The notes under the pieces were generated by a model, which did no database searches, had not been told where the DNA came from, and saw only the letters and a list, made by a program, of their open reading frames with translations. DNA of 64,000 nt from Symbiodinium natans (taxonomy: Eukaryota > Sar > Dinophyceae > Suessiales > Symbiodiniaceae): contig CAJNDS010002357.1 of NCBI GenBank assembly GCA_905221605.1, positions 1,235,331 through 1,299,330 of the forward strand, in the 5' to 3' direction. The position numbers were made by a program, and so were the translations under genes. Each line of letters begins with the position of its first letter. The first letter of the stretch is position 1. Positions 24,701 to 34,150 of the stretch are shown piece after piece.

Positions 24701-27700
24701 GAAGGTCGCCCCTCATTTTTTCTTGCTCTCTCAGTGATACCTGCGTCCCTTTGTTACACTTAGCGTTTCAGGGTTTGGGCGCTGTATAGAGGGCTTAGAT
24801 GGGTCGCTAGGGGGGTTTAGGCTTGAGATGAGAGCGCCGTGCGGCTTTTCAGCTGCGCCTTGTTTAGACTTTCGGGATGGAAGAATTCGGATGGGACTCG
24901 CTGAACGGCGCCCGGAGTTGTGACCCGTGAGTCTTTGTGCGCGTTCCGCGCGCTCTCGTCGCTCGATTCCTTTCACTTCGGTCCCAAGGGCAAGCCTTTA
25001 ATTGACTAGGGAGGGAAAGCCACTGAAACTCCCGGGCCCCGAAGAGTGAACATGAGCTTTTTGCTCCCTTATGTTTATGTTGTTTCTGTACCTTCTCCAA
25101 AAAACGAATCAGCCATGCAGCAACTAGCTAAGGAACCTTGGGTGGGCACCCCACCCCACCCCCGGCCCGAAAAGCACTCCGAGCCCCCGGGCCGATGTTG
25201 TTCGCTTTCAGGTCCAGGCTGAGCTCTCGGAGCTGCGTGAGGTGGCCCAGTGCGCTGGCCAGGTGCTCGCAGCCTTCCTTGCCTCGGTGGGAGGAAGTCT
25301 TCGGTCTCAAGATGTCTCAAGGCAGTGGAGCTCGCCCCCACTTGTTGGGGGCGCAGGATCCCGAACCCTACTCGGCTGCCATTCTGATGAGGCTGCAGTT
25401 GGGAGGCGACATTTCCGAGCGGCTCATTGCAGATCCGTCTCCCTCTTTCCCTTCAACTCTCGACGCCGGGGACGTTCAAAACCGGAGTTGGCCCTCAACC
25501 GCCTCAAGCAGCCTTGCGCTTCGAGCTCTCAGCTCTCCGAAGAGCAAAGATTGCTCTCCAGAACCCGGCTCCCCTCCCTAGCTATTTTTGCCAGACTGTG
25601 ACACTTTCTGGCCGTTCCCGGAACGCTTTTTCTGACATGCTTCGATAAAGGCTCTTGAATTACAAACCTCGCACGCGCCACAACGAAAACGTTTATGAAA
25701 ATCAAAGCTTTTGGCAAGTAGACATCCAGGCGTCATAGGGCCCTGTCGCTTCCAGCTCCTGTGCTCCCAGTGCTCCCGGTGCTCCCGATGCTCTCGGTGC
25801 TCGCAGTGCCTGAAACCTATCGCGGTGGCTTCCTGAGTCGGCCACCTCTCACCCTGCGCCTCTCTAACTGTTTTCGGGCTGGCTATCCCCGACACGGTTT
25901 CTGACAGGGCCGGAAGACCCCCCCAAGAGTGTACAAAAGATGCATTGTACTCCCAAGGCAGCTGCCCGACGCTTTCCAGCTCAGCCCTTCCCGCTCCCTC
26001 CACCCCCCAAGCCGCACCAAAGCAGGATCGGATTCAAACTGAAAAAATGGTTTGGTCACAGCAGCCTCATAATCAAAATCTCTCTCGAACCTTTCGTTCC
26101 GAGGGCCCAGATTCGCATGACCGGCCGCCGACGGAGTGTAAACGTGGGCACACAAGTCACAAGTGCATGGTGAGCACGCAAGCGAGTAGCGAGTAGCGTC
26201 GTGAGATCCCGCGAAAAAAAGAGGAGGAAGCCACCCACCAAAACAAATCTGTTTACTCAGCAGCGTTTCTCTGCTCCAGCCTGAGGCGAGGGCCACACTC
26301 CAATTGTGCAAGGCCGAGTCGAAGCCGCTGTATTGGCTCGCCCAAATCCCGAGAGAAGAGTGTGGGGAGGCGCTCCAGGTCTTCCTTGCCTGGGCAAAAA
26401 CAGGCTGCAACGCAACGGCCAGGCAACGTGAGGTCACAACTGAGGCTGCGGCTCTCCAGCTCCAGGCTGAGTATGCCCTCCTCCAGCAGCTCCTTCTGGC
26501 TCCCGGCCTCTCTTCGCTCGCAGAGTCTTGGGTTTACGTGTTTTGGCCGGAGCGCCTTTTGGCGTGTGAACAGGGGCAACAAGAACAGGCTCACCACGTC
26601 ATATGTTGCTTCTGCGGCGCCAAGCCTTCATTCTGCTAACGAGGAAGTCCACATCGGGGTGATGGCACTTGCAGCAGGTGACCTGCGGTCTCACATGTCT
26701 CACACAACGCTTCTAGCGGGGTTTCGGGAAGATCGGGTCAGAGCAGTCGGCCTGCTTGTCTAGGCCGGCCCTTACCATGGCAAGCGTGGCTCTGCCGATC
26801 TCGTTGTCGGCAAGGTCAATCTCAGTCATCGTCCGGTGCGTCTGCAGCACCTGACTCAACAGATCGTTGCAGAATCCTCAAAATCTGAGGCACGCTGCTG
26901 GTGCCAGAATGCATCGTCAACACATGTCAAAACTGATTCGTTGCGAAGGCAACGGCGCGCCTTCAGCAGGGCAAAGGCGATCTCTTCCGTGATCTGGTTC
27001 CCACGGAGGCCCAGCCGCGTCAGCGTCTCCGTCTTCGCGAGTGCCTGCACGAGACAGGTCGCGCAAAGAAGAGTTCCAGCAGGAACCAGGGGAGCTAGGA
27101 ACATACTGTACCTGTTGGCGACAAGGAACATAGGGAATGCCACTGCCTGCTTCGTTCATGTCGGATGCCCAACGCAAAATCTCAAACTGCGATGGCCCTT
27201 ATTGGCAGGGCGACGAGGTGACGAGGCACTGGAAACCTCCTACAAACCTCAAGAATCAGTAGTTGCACTGCTGCACTTGCCTCCGTCAGCTGACGGATGC
27301 CTTCGCTAGTGAGGCCGACGTGGTCCAGGTGGAGCGCTGCCAGCGCCTTCGAGGCCAAGACCTCTCCAAAAGGTGATCGTGTGCGGCACGCTACGGATCA
27401 ACTTCTAGCACGCGGGCACCTGAAGCAGCAGTTGGAAGTTGGGCATGAGGTCGCTCTCCAGGATCGCCAAGCTCCTGGGTGCGGCGCATAAGTCCAGGGA
27501 GCAGGAGAAAACTCTACGTTTTCTCCGGGATGGTGAGGAAGCACTGTGTGGGTTGCACGGGCCACCCTGAATCAGGCCGAAGCGTACGGGGGACTGCTTG
27601 CGCACCGAGACTCTCCAGCTGCGGGTACTCGTCCAGAGACTTCAGCCCTACGCGCAACCCCTCGGCGCTGAGATGGGCAAGCTTGAGCGCTTTGCAGCTC

Positions 27701-28593
27701 CTCGCCTTCTCTTCGAAAACACGCTTCTGCAGGTTTAGCACTGCGTCGGCGTCGCTTCGGTGCGTGAATTGCAGCGTGTCCCCAATGGTTTGCCGAAAGG
27801 TCTCCGGATCCATGGGGGCGACGCCGGCCTGGTCCGCTTCTGAGTGGTCGACCTCTTCTGACAGGCTATTGGCCGATCGGGTGCTCGACCACTGATGCTC
27901 CGCGGCACACCACCCGCGCCGGTGGTAGGGAGTGCGGTTTTGAACCAATTCCACCACGGGCACGGGTCTGACGCAACCACTAGGCTCGTGGTACACACAA
28001 ATGTGCTCTTGGTTGCACCAGGCTTTCCTCAGACGCTCTTCCGGGGTCAAAGTCTCGATACGCAGCGTGCGAGTGTGTTCTTGCGCATACATGACGTGCA
28101 TGTTTTGCATGGCCCGCCGGAAGCTCTCATCTTGGGCCTTCTGCATCCGTTTGAACTGAAAGAGGGACGTGTAGTCTACAAAGACGCAATCCTGGTCCTG
28201 CAGCTTCCTTGCGAGCTTCTCAAGCTGGTAGCCATAGGGATCCGGGTGTTCCCGGGCTTCCCAGCAGTGCGACAGTGAGACGATCCTTCCGATCTCAGTT
28301 GGCCGGCCGTGGGCCCAGTCCTCCACCTACAGAGAAAGGAGGGCGATATGGTAGAAGTGCACTTCTTTGAGGATGGGAAGGACAAGAGGAGAGCCCTGAA
28401 CATGCTGTGCCTCCTCGTGTGTGACCAGCGCCGTGCGGCTCCCGGCGTAGGCGAACTCGGCCTCCTGGCGCCGCGGGAGGCGCTGGCCTCTTGTGATGGC
28501 CGGAAAGTGTCTCAGACAGAGAAACGAATGAGAGGAGGAGGCAAGGGGGAGAGGGAGAGGGAGAGGGAGAGGGAGAGGGAGAGAGAGGGATCC

Positions 28594-28628
<35 letters not shown>

Positions 28629-31137
28629 GAGAGAAAGAAAGAAAGAAAGAAAGAAAGAGAAAGCTATAGAGGTAGAGGCAGAGATAGAGAAGAGGGAAAG
28701 AGATCTGAAGGCACGCAGCGGCCTGTGTGGTGGAGCTTCTGTAAGAATCCCGCACGCACCTTAGGAGCCGCAGGCTTACCAAGCTAGTCCAAGCTATAGC
28801 TTTCCGAAGCTGGAGAGCCTCTTCAACAGACAGGTTGAGCTAGAGCAGCACTGGCTTCTGATACTGATGGGATATGAGAGAGGACTCCAAGAAGGCAATA
28901 TGAGCTGAGACTGCGCTTACTCGTGAGATTCGTCGGGCGCAGGTTAGCAGCGCGAGGAGTGCAGAACGGCGTTTATCGCTGCTTAAAAATGGAAAAATGC
29001 CGGGGTTTGGGCTTCAGGCTTGGGCATAAAACAACAGCAATCAGAACTGAGCCCCGGCCAACCATGACCAAACCAAAACACGAAGCTGAGCTTGCAGGGG
29101 ACAAAGACTGATCCTCTAAGGGACGTCAACCCAAACTGGGAGAGCCCCCGTATCCCGGCGGCACCAGGCGGATGTTCGCACTCTTGAGGAACTTTGCCAG
29201 CTGCATCTTGTCTGCAAGGTCGTACGTCTCCGGTGGCGCCTTTTGACGCAAAGGGGGCTGTCTTTCGGGGAGGCGGTGCGAAGCTGATGCAGCAAGAACA
29301 GCTACTGGTACTGATTGTCCTCTCATATCCCCTCTCTTTTCGGATCCCTTTCTGGCGCTGTCGGCCTCCTCCTCGGCTTCTGGCGGCTGCGGGCCCAGGC
29401 AGCGTGCCAGGGCCTGGCAGCTCAGCCCAGCGCCTCGGCAGTTGTGGCCGGGAACTTTGCTTCCTGAGCGCTTTCTGAGAAGTTTGATTGCACCGCGACG
29501 CACACCTACAGATGCGGAGTGTGCGCTGCTCTGCAGCTCTCGGGCGAAGTTGCTTCCCGCAGAAGCGGAAACCCAGAGCTCTCAACCCTCTCTCCCGCCC
29601 CCGTCCCATTCTACGAAGGTGCGTGTCCGGGTGTCCGGCCATCGCCAAGAGCCTCTTGCAACTTGGCCTGGGAGTTTGCATATGTTTGCGGGCAGGAGGG
29701 ATGAGGCTGGGCATGTCGCTTACTGTCACTCACACGCCTGCACTTCATCCGCGCTCAGACCGCCTCGGGGCCCGAGTCACCAGCGGTTCATGCACACATG
29801 GCTATGGTGCTGCCACGTCTTTCGAAGCTTGGCGCAAAGATACTTCGGAAACGTCCCGCCTGGAAGGCTCTGTAGGATGGTGCAGAGGGCGTCTGCGGAG
29901 ATCTTTTTCTTCTTCGGGTCGTCGACCCTGGCCGAGGCTTGGGAGGGGCAGCAACCCCCTTCAGTTCACCTCTCAACTCTGGCCTTGGCCTACAAGTGCA
30001 GCGGGCAGCTCCCACCAGCACCCGTAACTATAATCCATACAGTGAGATGGCTTCTTCTGCGAGACTTGTCCGGCCCGCGCAGTATACTGACCCATACGGG
30101 AGATGATTATTCTACATATACTGCTTGTTTTGGACGGAATGAACAGAGCCCCGGAGTGCTCCTGCAACCCACAATCCCACGTGGCAACTTTACGGGCAGA
30201 CTACCAGCTCCAAAAAAACACGCCCTACGACACCATCCCCGCCCCTCGCCCCACCAAGCTGATGTTCGCGTTCATCACCAAATCTGCCAGCTGCTTCTTG
30301 TGCAGGTCGTCGCACTGCGGCTTCGCTGCAAACCACAGCAATTGCAGGCACATGGCAGGACAACGCAGTCACAGACAAGGCCGGCGCACGCCTTGCTCGC
30401 AGACTCGGAGGCCTGGCAGCAGGTCTCTCAGGATACTCCGAGCGGAGTCCCGTGACGGCTCGGAACAAGGAGTCTCCCCAAAAAAGTGTAGAATCGCATG
30501 GAAGACACACATGTTTCACAAAAAGCTTCGCATGACAGCTCACGACAAACCGTTCTTGAGCACGCCCCTAGAGCTGCCACCGAACTGCGCCGGCAGCACG
30601 GGGTCCACCCTCCAAGCCCGCGCAACGGTCTTGGGTCCTACGGAGTACTGGAGGCTCAGCAGCACCTCACCTCGGGCGCTTCCGGAAGCTTGGGTCCCCG
30701 GAATAATTTACGGGCTATACGGAGAGATACGAAGTACATACCCGAGCAAAGCTTGATGCATCACACCTTCAAACCCTGACTGACATCTTCAGGAGAGAAG
30801 CTGAAAAAGCCATAAGCTGTGGATGCATGAATGAAAGGTGATGCATGTTGCTGCTGAGGGCTTGCAGGGCTTGGATATAGGTCTCGAAGGCTGGTTTGGA
30901 ACCCTCGGCGCCCGGCTGTCGCTGGGAACTTCTTGCAAAATGCCCTGGCAGACTGGCTTCGACCGAGGGATACTAAGTGCTGGCACGCTGCTGACCGGGG
31001 CCTGAAGTTCCTCGGTGAAACTGTCGCCTCCCGCAATCAGCAGGGCACGACATGGCACCACACGGTCACGCGGTGGCGGGGTCTCTGGGCGACCTGGAAG
31101 GCAACGGACGATCTCGCGGAGCGCGGCTGCTGAGATC
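12697..31137 (-). CDS. Gene B: EF-hand-like / HET-like / multi-LRR protein
   Basis: About 18 kb, at least 23 inferred exons. Order: 31094-31137, 31002-31027, one starting 30944, near 30637, near 30255-30316, 29165-29239, 28723-28759, 28411-28487, 27620-28326 (HET-like), 27420-27474, LRR exons 27281-27361, 26961-27044, 26796-26850, 26294-26389, ten LRR exons from 25282 to 14284, and a terminal exon 12697-12770 ending HDEEEEIRRLLESLP...NILL stop. Phases agree along the whole LRR chain: phase 0 up to 26796, then phase 1 to the end. Most donors are GC. The protein would have at least 13 LRRs. Known LRR proteins use such arrays to bind ligands; the ligand here is unknown. It could instead be two genes, with a break between 25282 and 26294, or carry unused pseudo-exons. 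Confidence 0.55.
13263..13390 (-). pseudogene. LRR-unit remnant lacking the exon
   Basis: Carries the GGCTGGACTCAAAGCGCTCCGAGT flank seen just beside exon 16179-16259, but is then joined to sequence from another part of the unit (GTCAGCTGCCCGACGCTTTC), so no LRR codons remain. Confidence 0.5.
14284..14373 (-). CDS. LRR exon type 1, last of array
   Basis: 90 nt, phase 1. QEGCEHLASALGRLTQLRAL then SLNLSWNDIG. Donor ATCG before GCCC. Confidence 0.75.
15510..15599 (-). CDS. LRR exon type 2
   Basis: 90 nt, phase 1. DTGCQHVAGALGRLAQLEKL then SVNLHGNSVG. Confidence 0.75.
16179..16259 (-). CDS. LRR exon type 1, three codons shorter
   Basis: 81 nt but still phase 1: SERLAGALGRLTQLRELSLD then LKWNDIG. 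The start lost KEGC-region codons, so the repeat is short. It breaks the alternation of types 1 and 2. Confidence 0.6.
17543..17632 (-). CDS. LRR exon type 1
   Basis: 90 nt, phase 1. KEGCEHLASALGRLTQLREL then SLNLFNNRIG. Confidence 0.75.
18737..18826 (-). CDS. LRR exon type 2
   Basis: 90 nt, phase 1. DDSCQHVAGALGRLAQLEKL then SVNLQSNRIG. Confidence 0.75.
20189..20736. repeat. Recent duplicate of 24777-25324
   Basis: About 545 bp nearly identical at a distance of 4588 bp, including the whole LRR exon. The only differences seen are one G-run length and one base near the end. Confidence 0.8.
20605..20694 (-). CDS. LRR exon type 1
   Basis: 90 nt, identical in sequence to 25193-25282; lies in a recently duplicated block (see repeat entries). 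Confidence 0.75.
21025..21090 (-). pseudogene. Truncated type 1 LRR exon remnant
   Basis: Retains the intron, acceptor and first bases (minus-strand GAGGCAAGGAAGG) of a type 1 exon, but the rest of the repeat is replaced by unrelated sequence at about 21026. Broken copy. Confidence 0.6.
21530..21610. repeat. 10-bp tandem repeat (GCTCCCTGTG)n
   Basis: About seven perfect units; shorter, decayed versions occur at about 20910-20952 and 25757-25810 at the equivalent place in other LRR units. Confidence 0.9.
22155..22241 (-). CDS. LRR exon type 2, one codon shorter
   Basis: 87 nt, phase 1. DTGCQHMAGALGRLAQLEKL then SVNLKSSIG. One residue is missing in the turn before IG. Confidence 0.7.
23809..23898 (-). 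CDS. LRR exon type 1
   Basis: 90 nt, phase 1. KEGCEHFASSLGHLTQLREL then SLDLNENRVG. I to V at the last core position. Confidence 0.75.
24321..24413 (-). CDS. LRR exon type 2, one codon longer
   Basis: 93 nt, phase 1. DDGCQQVAAGALGRLAQLEK then LSVNLQMNHIG. An extra alanine codon relative to the other type 2 exons. Confidence 0.7.
25193..25282 (-). CDS. LRR exon type 1, copy nearest gene B body
   Basis: 90 nt, phase 1 at both ends. KEGCEHLASALGHLTQLREL then SLDLKANNIG. Identical to the exon at 20605-20694. Confidence 0.75.
26294..26389 (-). CDS. Divergent LRR exon, gene B
   Basis: 96 nt, phase 1 at both ends. Encodes KEDLERLPTLFSRDLGEPIQ then RLRLGLAQLECG. The opening GC-AAG-GAA matches the type 1 LRR exons, and the end TGTG before GCCC matches their ATCG before GCCC. 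Acceptor TTTTTGCCCAG. Confidence 0.55.
26796..26850 (-). CDS. LRR exon, gene B (phase change 0 to 1)
   Basis: 55 nt, VLQTHRTMTEIDLADNEIG. Ends ATCG before GCAGAG, the same donor context as the 90-nt LRR exons below, converting phase 0 to phase 1. A GTAAGG site 20 nt further on is an alternative donor but breaks the phase with the next exon. Confidence 0.6.
26961..27044 (-). CDS. LRR exon, gene B (28 residues)
   Basis: 84 nt, ALAKTETLTRLGLRGNQITE and EIAFALLK: a textbook 28-residue ribonuclease-inhibitor LRR (LTRLGLRGNQIT). Acceptor GTGCAG before GCACTC; donor AAG before GCGCGC. Confidence 0.75.
27281..27361 (-). CDS. LRR exon, gene B (phase 0)
   Basis: 81 nt, VLASKALAALHLDHVGLTSE and GIRQLTE. 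Donor GAG before GCAAGT, a near-perfect GC-type 5' splice site. Pairs with gene A 86-166. Confidence 0.7.
27620..28326 (-). CDS. HET-like domain exon of gene B
   Basis: 707 nt, same length as the gene A exon. Acceptor TTTCTCTGTAG before GTGGAGGAC. Key motifs: VSLSHCWEAREHPDPYGYQL, CVFVDYTSLFQFKR, FRRAMQNMHVMYAQEHTRTL, and RGWCAAEHQWS. The segment between the last motif and the exon end is acidic (SEEVDHSEADQ) and then helical. Relative to fungal HET domains (about 150 residues), the core is about the same length. The upstream intron 28327-28410 is 84 nt and starts GCACAG. Confidence 0.7.
28411..29239 (-). CDS. Exons preceding the HET-like exon, gene B
   Basis: Exons 29165-29239 (ADKMQLAKFLKSANIRL), 28723-28759 (VRAGFLQKLHHTG) and 28411-28487 (QRLPRRQEAEFAYAG...THEE). 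Lengths 75, 37 and 77 nt are identical to gene A, while the introns differ greatly (405 and 235 nt here; 107 and 80 nt in gene A). The 235-nt intron contains the (GA)n microsatellite. A stop upstream of the 37-nt exon rules out read-through from the left. Confidence 0.65.
28540..28690. repeat. (GA)n / (GAAA)n microsatellite
   Basis: GGGAGA, GA and GAAA runs inside the 28488-28722 intron of gene B. Confidence 0.9.
30255..30637 (-). CDS. Gene B exons between the EF-hand-like and KMQL exons
   Basis: Near 30255-30316: DDLHKKQLADLVMNANISL, donor TTG before GTGGGG, counterpart of gene A 3199-3261. Near 30590-30637: KTVARAWRVDPVLP after a CTCCGTAG acceptor, counterpart of gene A 3533-3585 (SKEAARAWRMDMELP). 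The donors of the second exon are not resolved. Confidence 0.45.
31002..31137 (-). CDS. EF-hand-like microexons of gene B
   Basis: Exons 31094-31137 (ISAAALREIVRCLPG) and 31002-31027 (DSFTEELQ), then one starting at 30944 (GILQEVPSD). Exon lengths 44 and 26 nt equal gene A. The 57-nt intron 30945-31001 is among the shortest here. Confidence 0.5.
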
Positions 31138-31819
31138 CTTCTAGCGCTTTGGTCAGCCTGGCGGACAGCTCAGGCTGGCAACATCTCGGCTCTCTGCCGC
31201 CGACTCACTTTGATTTGCCGCAAAAGCACGGACAGAGCACCTGGAGGTCGCCAGGGAGCTGCGTGATGGGGAGCTCCGTGCCCGGAGCATCGTCCGGCGC
31301 CTTCTCCTGCGAAGCAAATCGGAGGCACCGGCGGTTTATGTCCACATTACATTGAGGTGCTTTGCTGGCTCAGACCATGCCCTAAACGCCTGCAAGCCGA
31401 TCAAGTACCCTTACAAAGCTGGTGGGCTGCAGTCGAGAACCCACTCTGCCCTGCACAATTACAATGACAGCTCAGACTCGGCGCCCCAACCGCCGGCCCA
31501 AACCAAACCACACCTGCCGTAGAGGCGCTTTTTTCCCCGAAACACTGAACCCTAAACCCCATCTGCTGGCGCCCCGCGCCTCCGGAGCGTCATGTTGTGG
31601 CCTCGCCTCCTCAACACGAACCGTAGAGGAGCTCTCAGCCAGTTGAAGACTACGACATGCCCTGACGATCGCGTAGTTCAAGCTTCATGCACCACCTTAA
31701 GGAAAAACCTGTCCTACTCGCACCGGTGCTGGAAGGCTGGTCGCCCAAAAACACACAAATGAGTTTGGCCATCCCAGCTCACTCTCCTCCGTGCCAGCAG
31801 TCCCTGCAGGGGCCTCCAC

Positions 31820-32383
31820 CTCAGGCGTGTTCAAATAAATTCTGTGTTGAGATCGTGGGCTTGATTTGCTGACGAATATTAGGGGCCCGTCGGATGCTGC
31901 CCCCCACATCGACATCCCCAGCCGAAGAACTCCCCATATAGCCGCCCCCTCTGGCAGGCCTGCGGCGCCTGCGCTCGGGCCGCCGTGGCTGCCAAGCGGC
32001 CCCGCAGCGCCGCAAGCTCCTGACGCGGAGCACCAGGTGTGCAAGATGAAAAACCGAACCCTCCATCGAGCGAAGCTAATCCTCGGAGAAAACTATACAT
32101 ATGTATATACATACATACATATATGCACATACATATCTATATATATATATATATACATGTATGTATATAAAACATGATTATATGTGAAATATTTCGAAGA
32201 TGGCCCTCCTCCTTCAAGACCTCGTTCCGGTGCCGCAGCGACGTGGCGGCGCCGCCCGGAAGACCGGCATGGCCGCGGAGCCAAGACAGCATGAAGGCCT
32301 CCGGGTCCTGGGAATCGCTGCTGAAAGGGCTGCGCGAAGAACCCCCTGGTTCGCAGTAGGGAATGAAGGGATTAGGGCCCAAT

Positions 32384-32420
<37 letters not shown>

Positions 32421-32635
32421 CTTTAAGGGATTATGTAGGGTTCCTCGTTCCCTTCACTCCTACTCAGAACCAGCCAGAAGACGTGCGAAGACACGGCGAC
32501 GCCTCCCGCCTCGGGCATCTCGTCGAGCAGATCCCTCAGGAGCTCCGTGGTCACAGGGGTCAGGGTCTCCGCGATGTAGCGCTCCCCGGGCCCGGCAGGG
32601 AGGTCGGGGCCGCTGGCCGCATCCATCGCGGCCAA
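31820..32635 (-). CDS. Candidate exons upstream of gene B
   Basis: Three protein-like stretches: 32423-32635 (GERYIAETLTPVTTELLRDL then LDEMPEAGGVAVSSHVFWL), about 32255-32310 (DPEAFMLSWLRGHAG after CCCAG), and about 31955-32030 (ELAALRGRLAATAARAQAPQ after a CAG acceptor). The (AT)n tract at 32387-32416 would be intronic. They may be the 5' part of gene B or a separate gene. No family recognised. Confidence 0.35.
32094..32180. repeat. ATAC/TATA microsatellite
   Basis: Mixed TACATA and (TA)n units; a purer (AT)n tract follows at 32387-32416. Confidence 0.85.
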
Positions 32636-33311
32636 GCGGAGTCTAAGAGTCTAATGTCTGCCCCGAAGTCTTCAACAAAAAATGGACATGAAAAAAAAAA
32701 AGAAGCCTCGCTCCCCTAGCTCTTCGTGAACTCCCCAAACTCCACCACCCCAAGGTCCTCACAAAACTCCTGCGCCACAAGCTCTGAGGATACCCGAAAG
32801 GCATCCCAAACTTGATCCTCCGGCCATCAGCGGGGAACCGGGGAGATCAGCCGGGCGCCGTGGGGGCGTGAGGCCTAGATGAGTGCTATGGAGCGTGGCC
32901 TTCTTGACTTCGCTTTAGGGGTTGGAGCTCAAGGGTTTAGGGCTGAAGGGCTGCAGAGACGTGGGGGGGGGGAGGCGCTAATCTTGCCGGGCTGTTTTCG
33001 GGGACTTCCCAAGTTCAGGCTGACGCTCAAGGAGCGGCAGCGCCTCAACTCAGCCTGGTTGCAGGGGTTGGCCGAGCCCTGCGCACCCCGCACTTTTCTC
33101 ACGCTGCCTTTACCGCCCTCCGCCACAGGCGGGCCAGGAGGCCGAGAGAGGCGACCTTGGGGGGAGAAGCGGCCGCAGCAAGACAGGAAAGTAAAAGCGC
33201 ATTTTTGGGGGAGGAGGCTTTCGGCTGGGGGAAGACACTTCGAAGTTCGCGAACCTTTGCATTTCCAGTCTTCCCTGAGCTCTGAGGCGTTTCTGTGCCC
33301 TCGGTGGAGCC

Positions 33312-33690
33312 GGATGCCCTAAACCCCACCTCAACCCTAAAACCCTGAAACCCTATTATAAACCCTATAAACCCTATTAATCCTACTATAAACCCTAGAA
33401 ACCCTACTATAAACCCTATAAACCCTAAACCTTAACCCGCTCTGCAACCACTTAAACCCTGGGTAGACACATGAGGCGACGGCCAAGGGCAGCAGGTGCC
33501 GCCGAGTCCTGGATCGCTCTCTTTCACAACCCGAAAGGCATGCAGCAACAGCACGTGGAAGAGCTGATAAGCACCAACAGCCTGGTTCGGGGTTTAGAGT
33601 TTAGGGTTTAGGGTTTAGGGTTTAGGGTTTAGGGTTTAGGGTTTAGGGTTTAGGGCTTAGGGCTTAGGGTTTGGGGTTTGGGGTTTGGGG
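33312..33690. repeat. Telomere-like tracts of opposite orientation
   Basis: Degenerate CCCTAAA/CCCTATAAA units at 33312-33440 and TTTAGGG units at 33590-33690 (about ten, the last ones drifting to GGGTTTGG). Confidence 0.9.
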
Positions 33691-33712
33691 GTTGGTGCAA
33701 AAGCTGATGAGT

Positions 33713-33824
33713 TGGGATGTTCCCCCTTATACTAACAGTCCTTAATAGGGATTACAATAGGGGGGGTACCATAATCCCTACTAAGGACTGTGAGTAACTG
33801 TTAGCAATAAGGGGGAACATCCCA
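33713..33824. mobile_element. Hairpin (foldback) MITE-like element
   Basis: Near-palindromic 112 bp: the left end TGGGATGTTCCCCCTTAT is complementary to the right end ATAAGGGGGAACATCCCA, and pairing continues through CAGTCCTTAATAGGGATTA against TAATCCCTACTAAGGACTG. The right arm carries an extra stretch of about 14 nt. No coding capacity. Confidence 0.65.
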
Positions 33825-33869
33825 GCGGATAAGCACCAATAACCTATGGGTTCTTGGCGGAGCAACAGC

Positions 33870-34150
33870 TGAAACATTGTCGGAGGACTTCATTCCCGAG
33901 GACTTCACGCAGGGGGCCGTGGCTTCAGGTGGCAAGGATCGGACACTCCCTCAAGAGGATTACAACCACTTGCGAGCGGGCCTGCAACGCGGCAAATCCG
34001 GCCGAATTAAGCACTATTGCAGCTGAATCGGCCGCCTCTCATTGATGAGTTGGTTTTTTGTGTTTTTCCAACCTGCTTTCTTCTGAAAGCTTCCGAGCTT
34101 GTTCTGATATGAGGGCCACCTCTCCGTTCTCTCTAAGCCAGGGCTTATGC
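33870..34150 (-). pseudogene. Dispersed copy of gene B terminal region
   Basis: Matches 12780-12960 over blocks such as GGACTTC...CAGG, GTGGCTTCAGGTGGC, CACTATTGCA...ATCGGCCGCCTCTC and CTTTCTTCTGAAAGCT. The terminal-exon codons themselves are not present, so it is a non-coding fragment. Confidence 0.5.

Larger units (their letters stand above)
13740..25330. repeat. Tandem array of about 3.2-kb LRR-exon units
   Basis: A landmark (TTCAGGGTTTGGGCGC) recurs at about 13768, 17023, 20179, 23306 and 24768. Type 1 LRR exons follow at 14284, 17543, 20605, 23809 and 25193, and type 2 at 15510, 18737, 22155 and 24321. Intron sequence is conserved almost as well as exons, e.g. 14743-15350 and 17986-18570. 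The last two units are shortened to about 1.4-2.2 kb. Confidence 0.85.

Noticed and set aside
13767-25330. LRR array as a set of independent small genes
   Set aside because: Each unit lacks its own start and stop; exon phases match only if units are spliced in series.
25883-26437. 184-codon minus-strand frame as a single-exon gene
   Set aside because: It runs through the proposed acceptor at 26390 in a different frame from the LRR exon 26294-26389. The LRR pattern and splice phases argue for the other frame, although this one has no stop.
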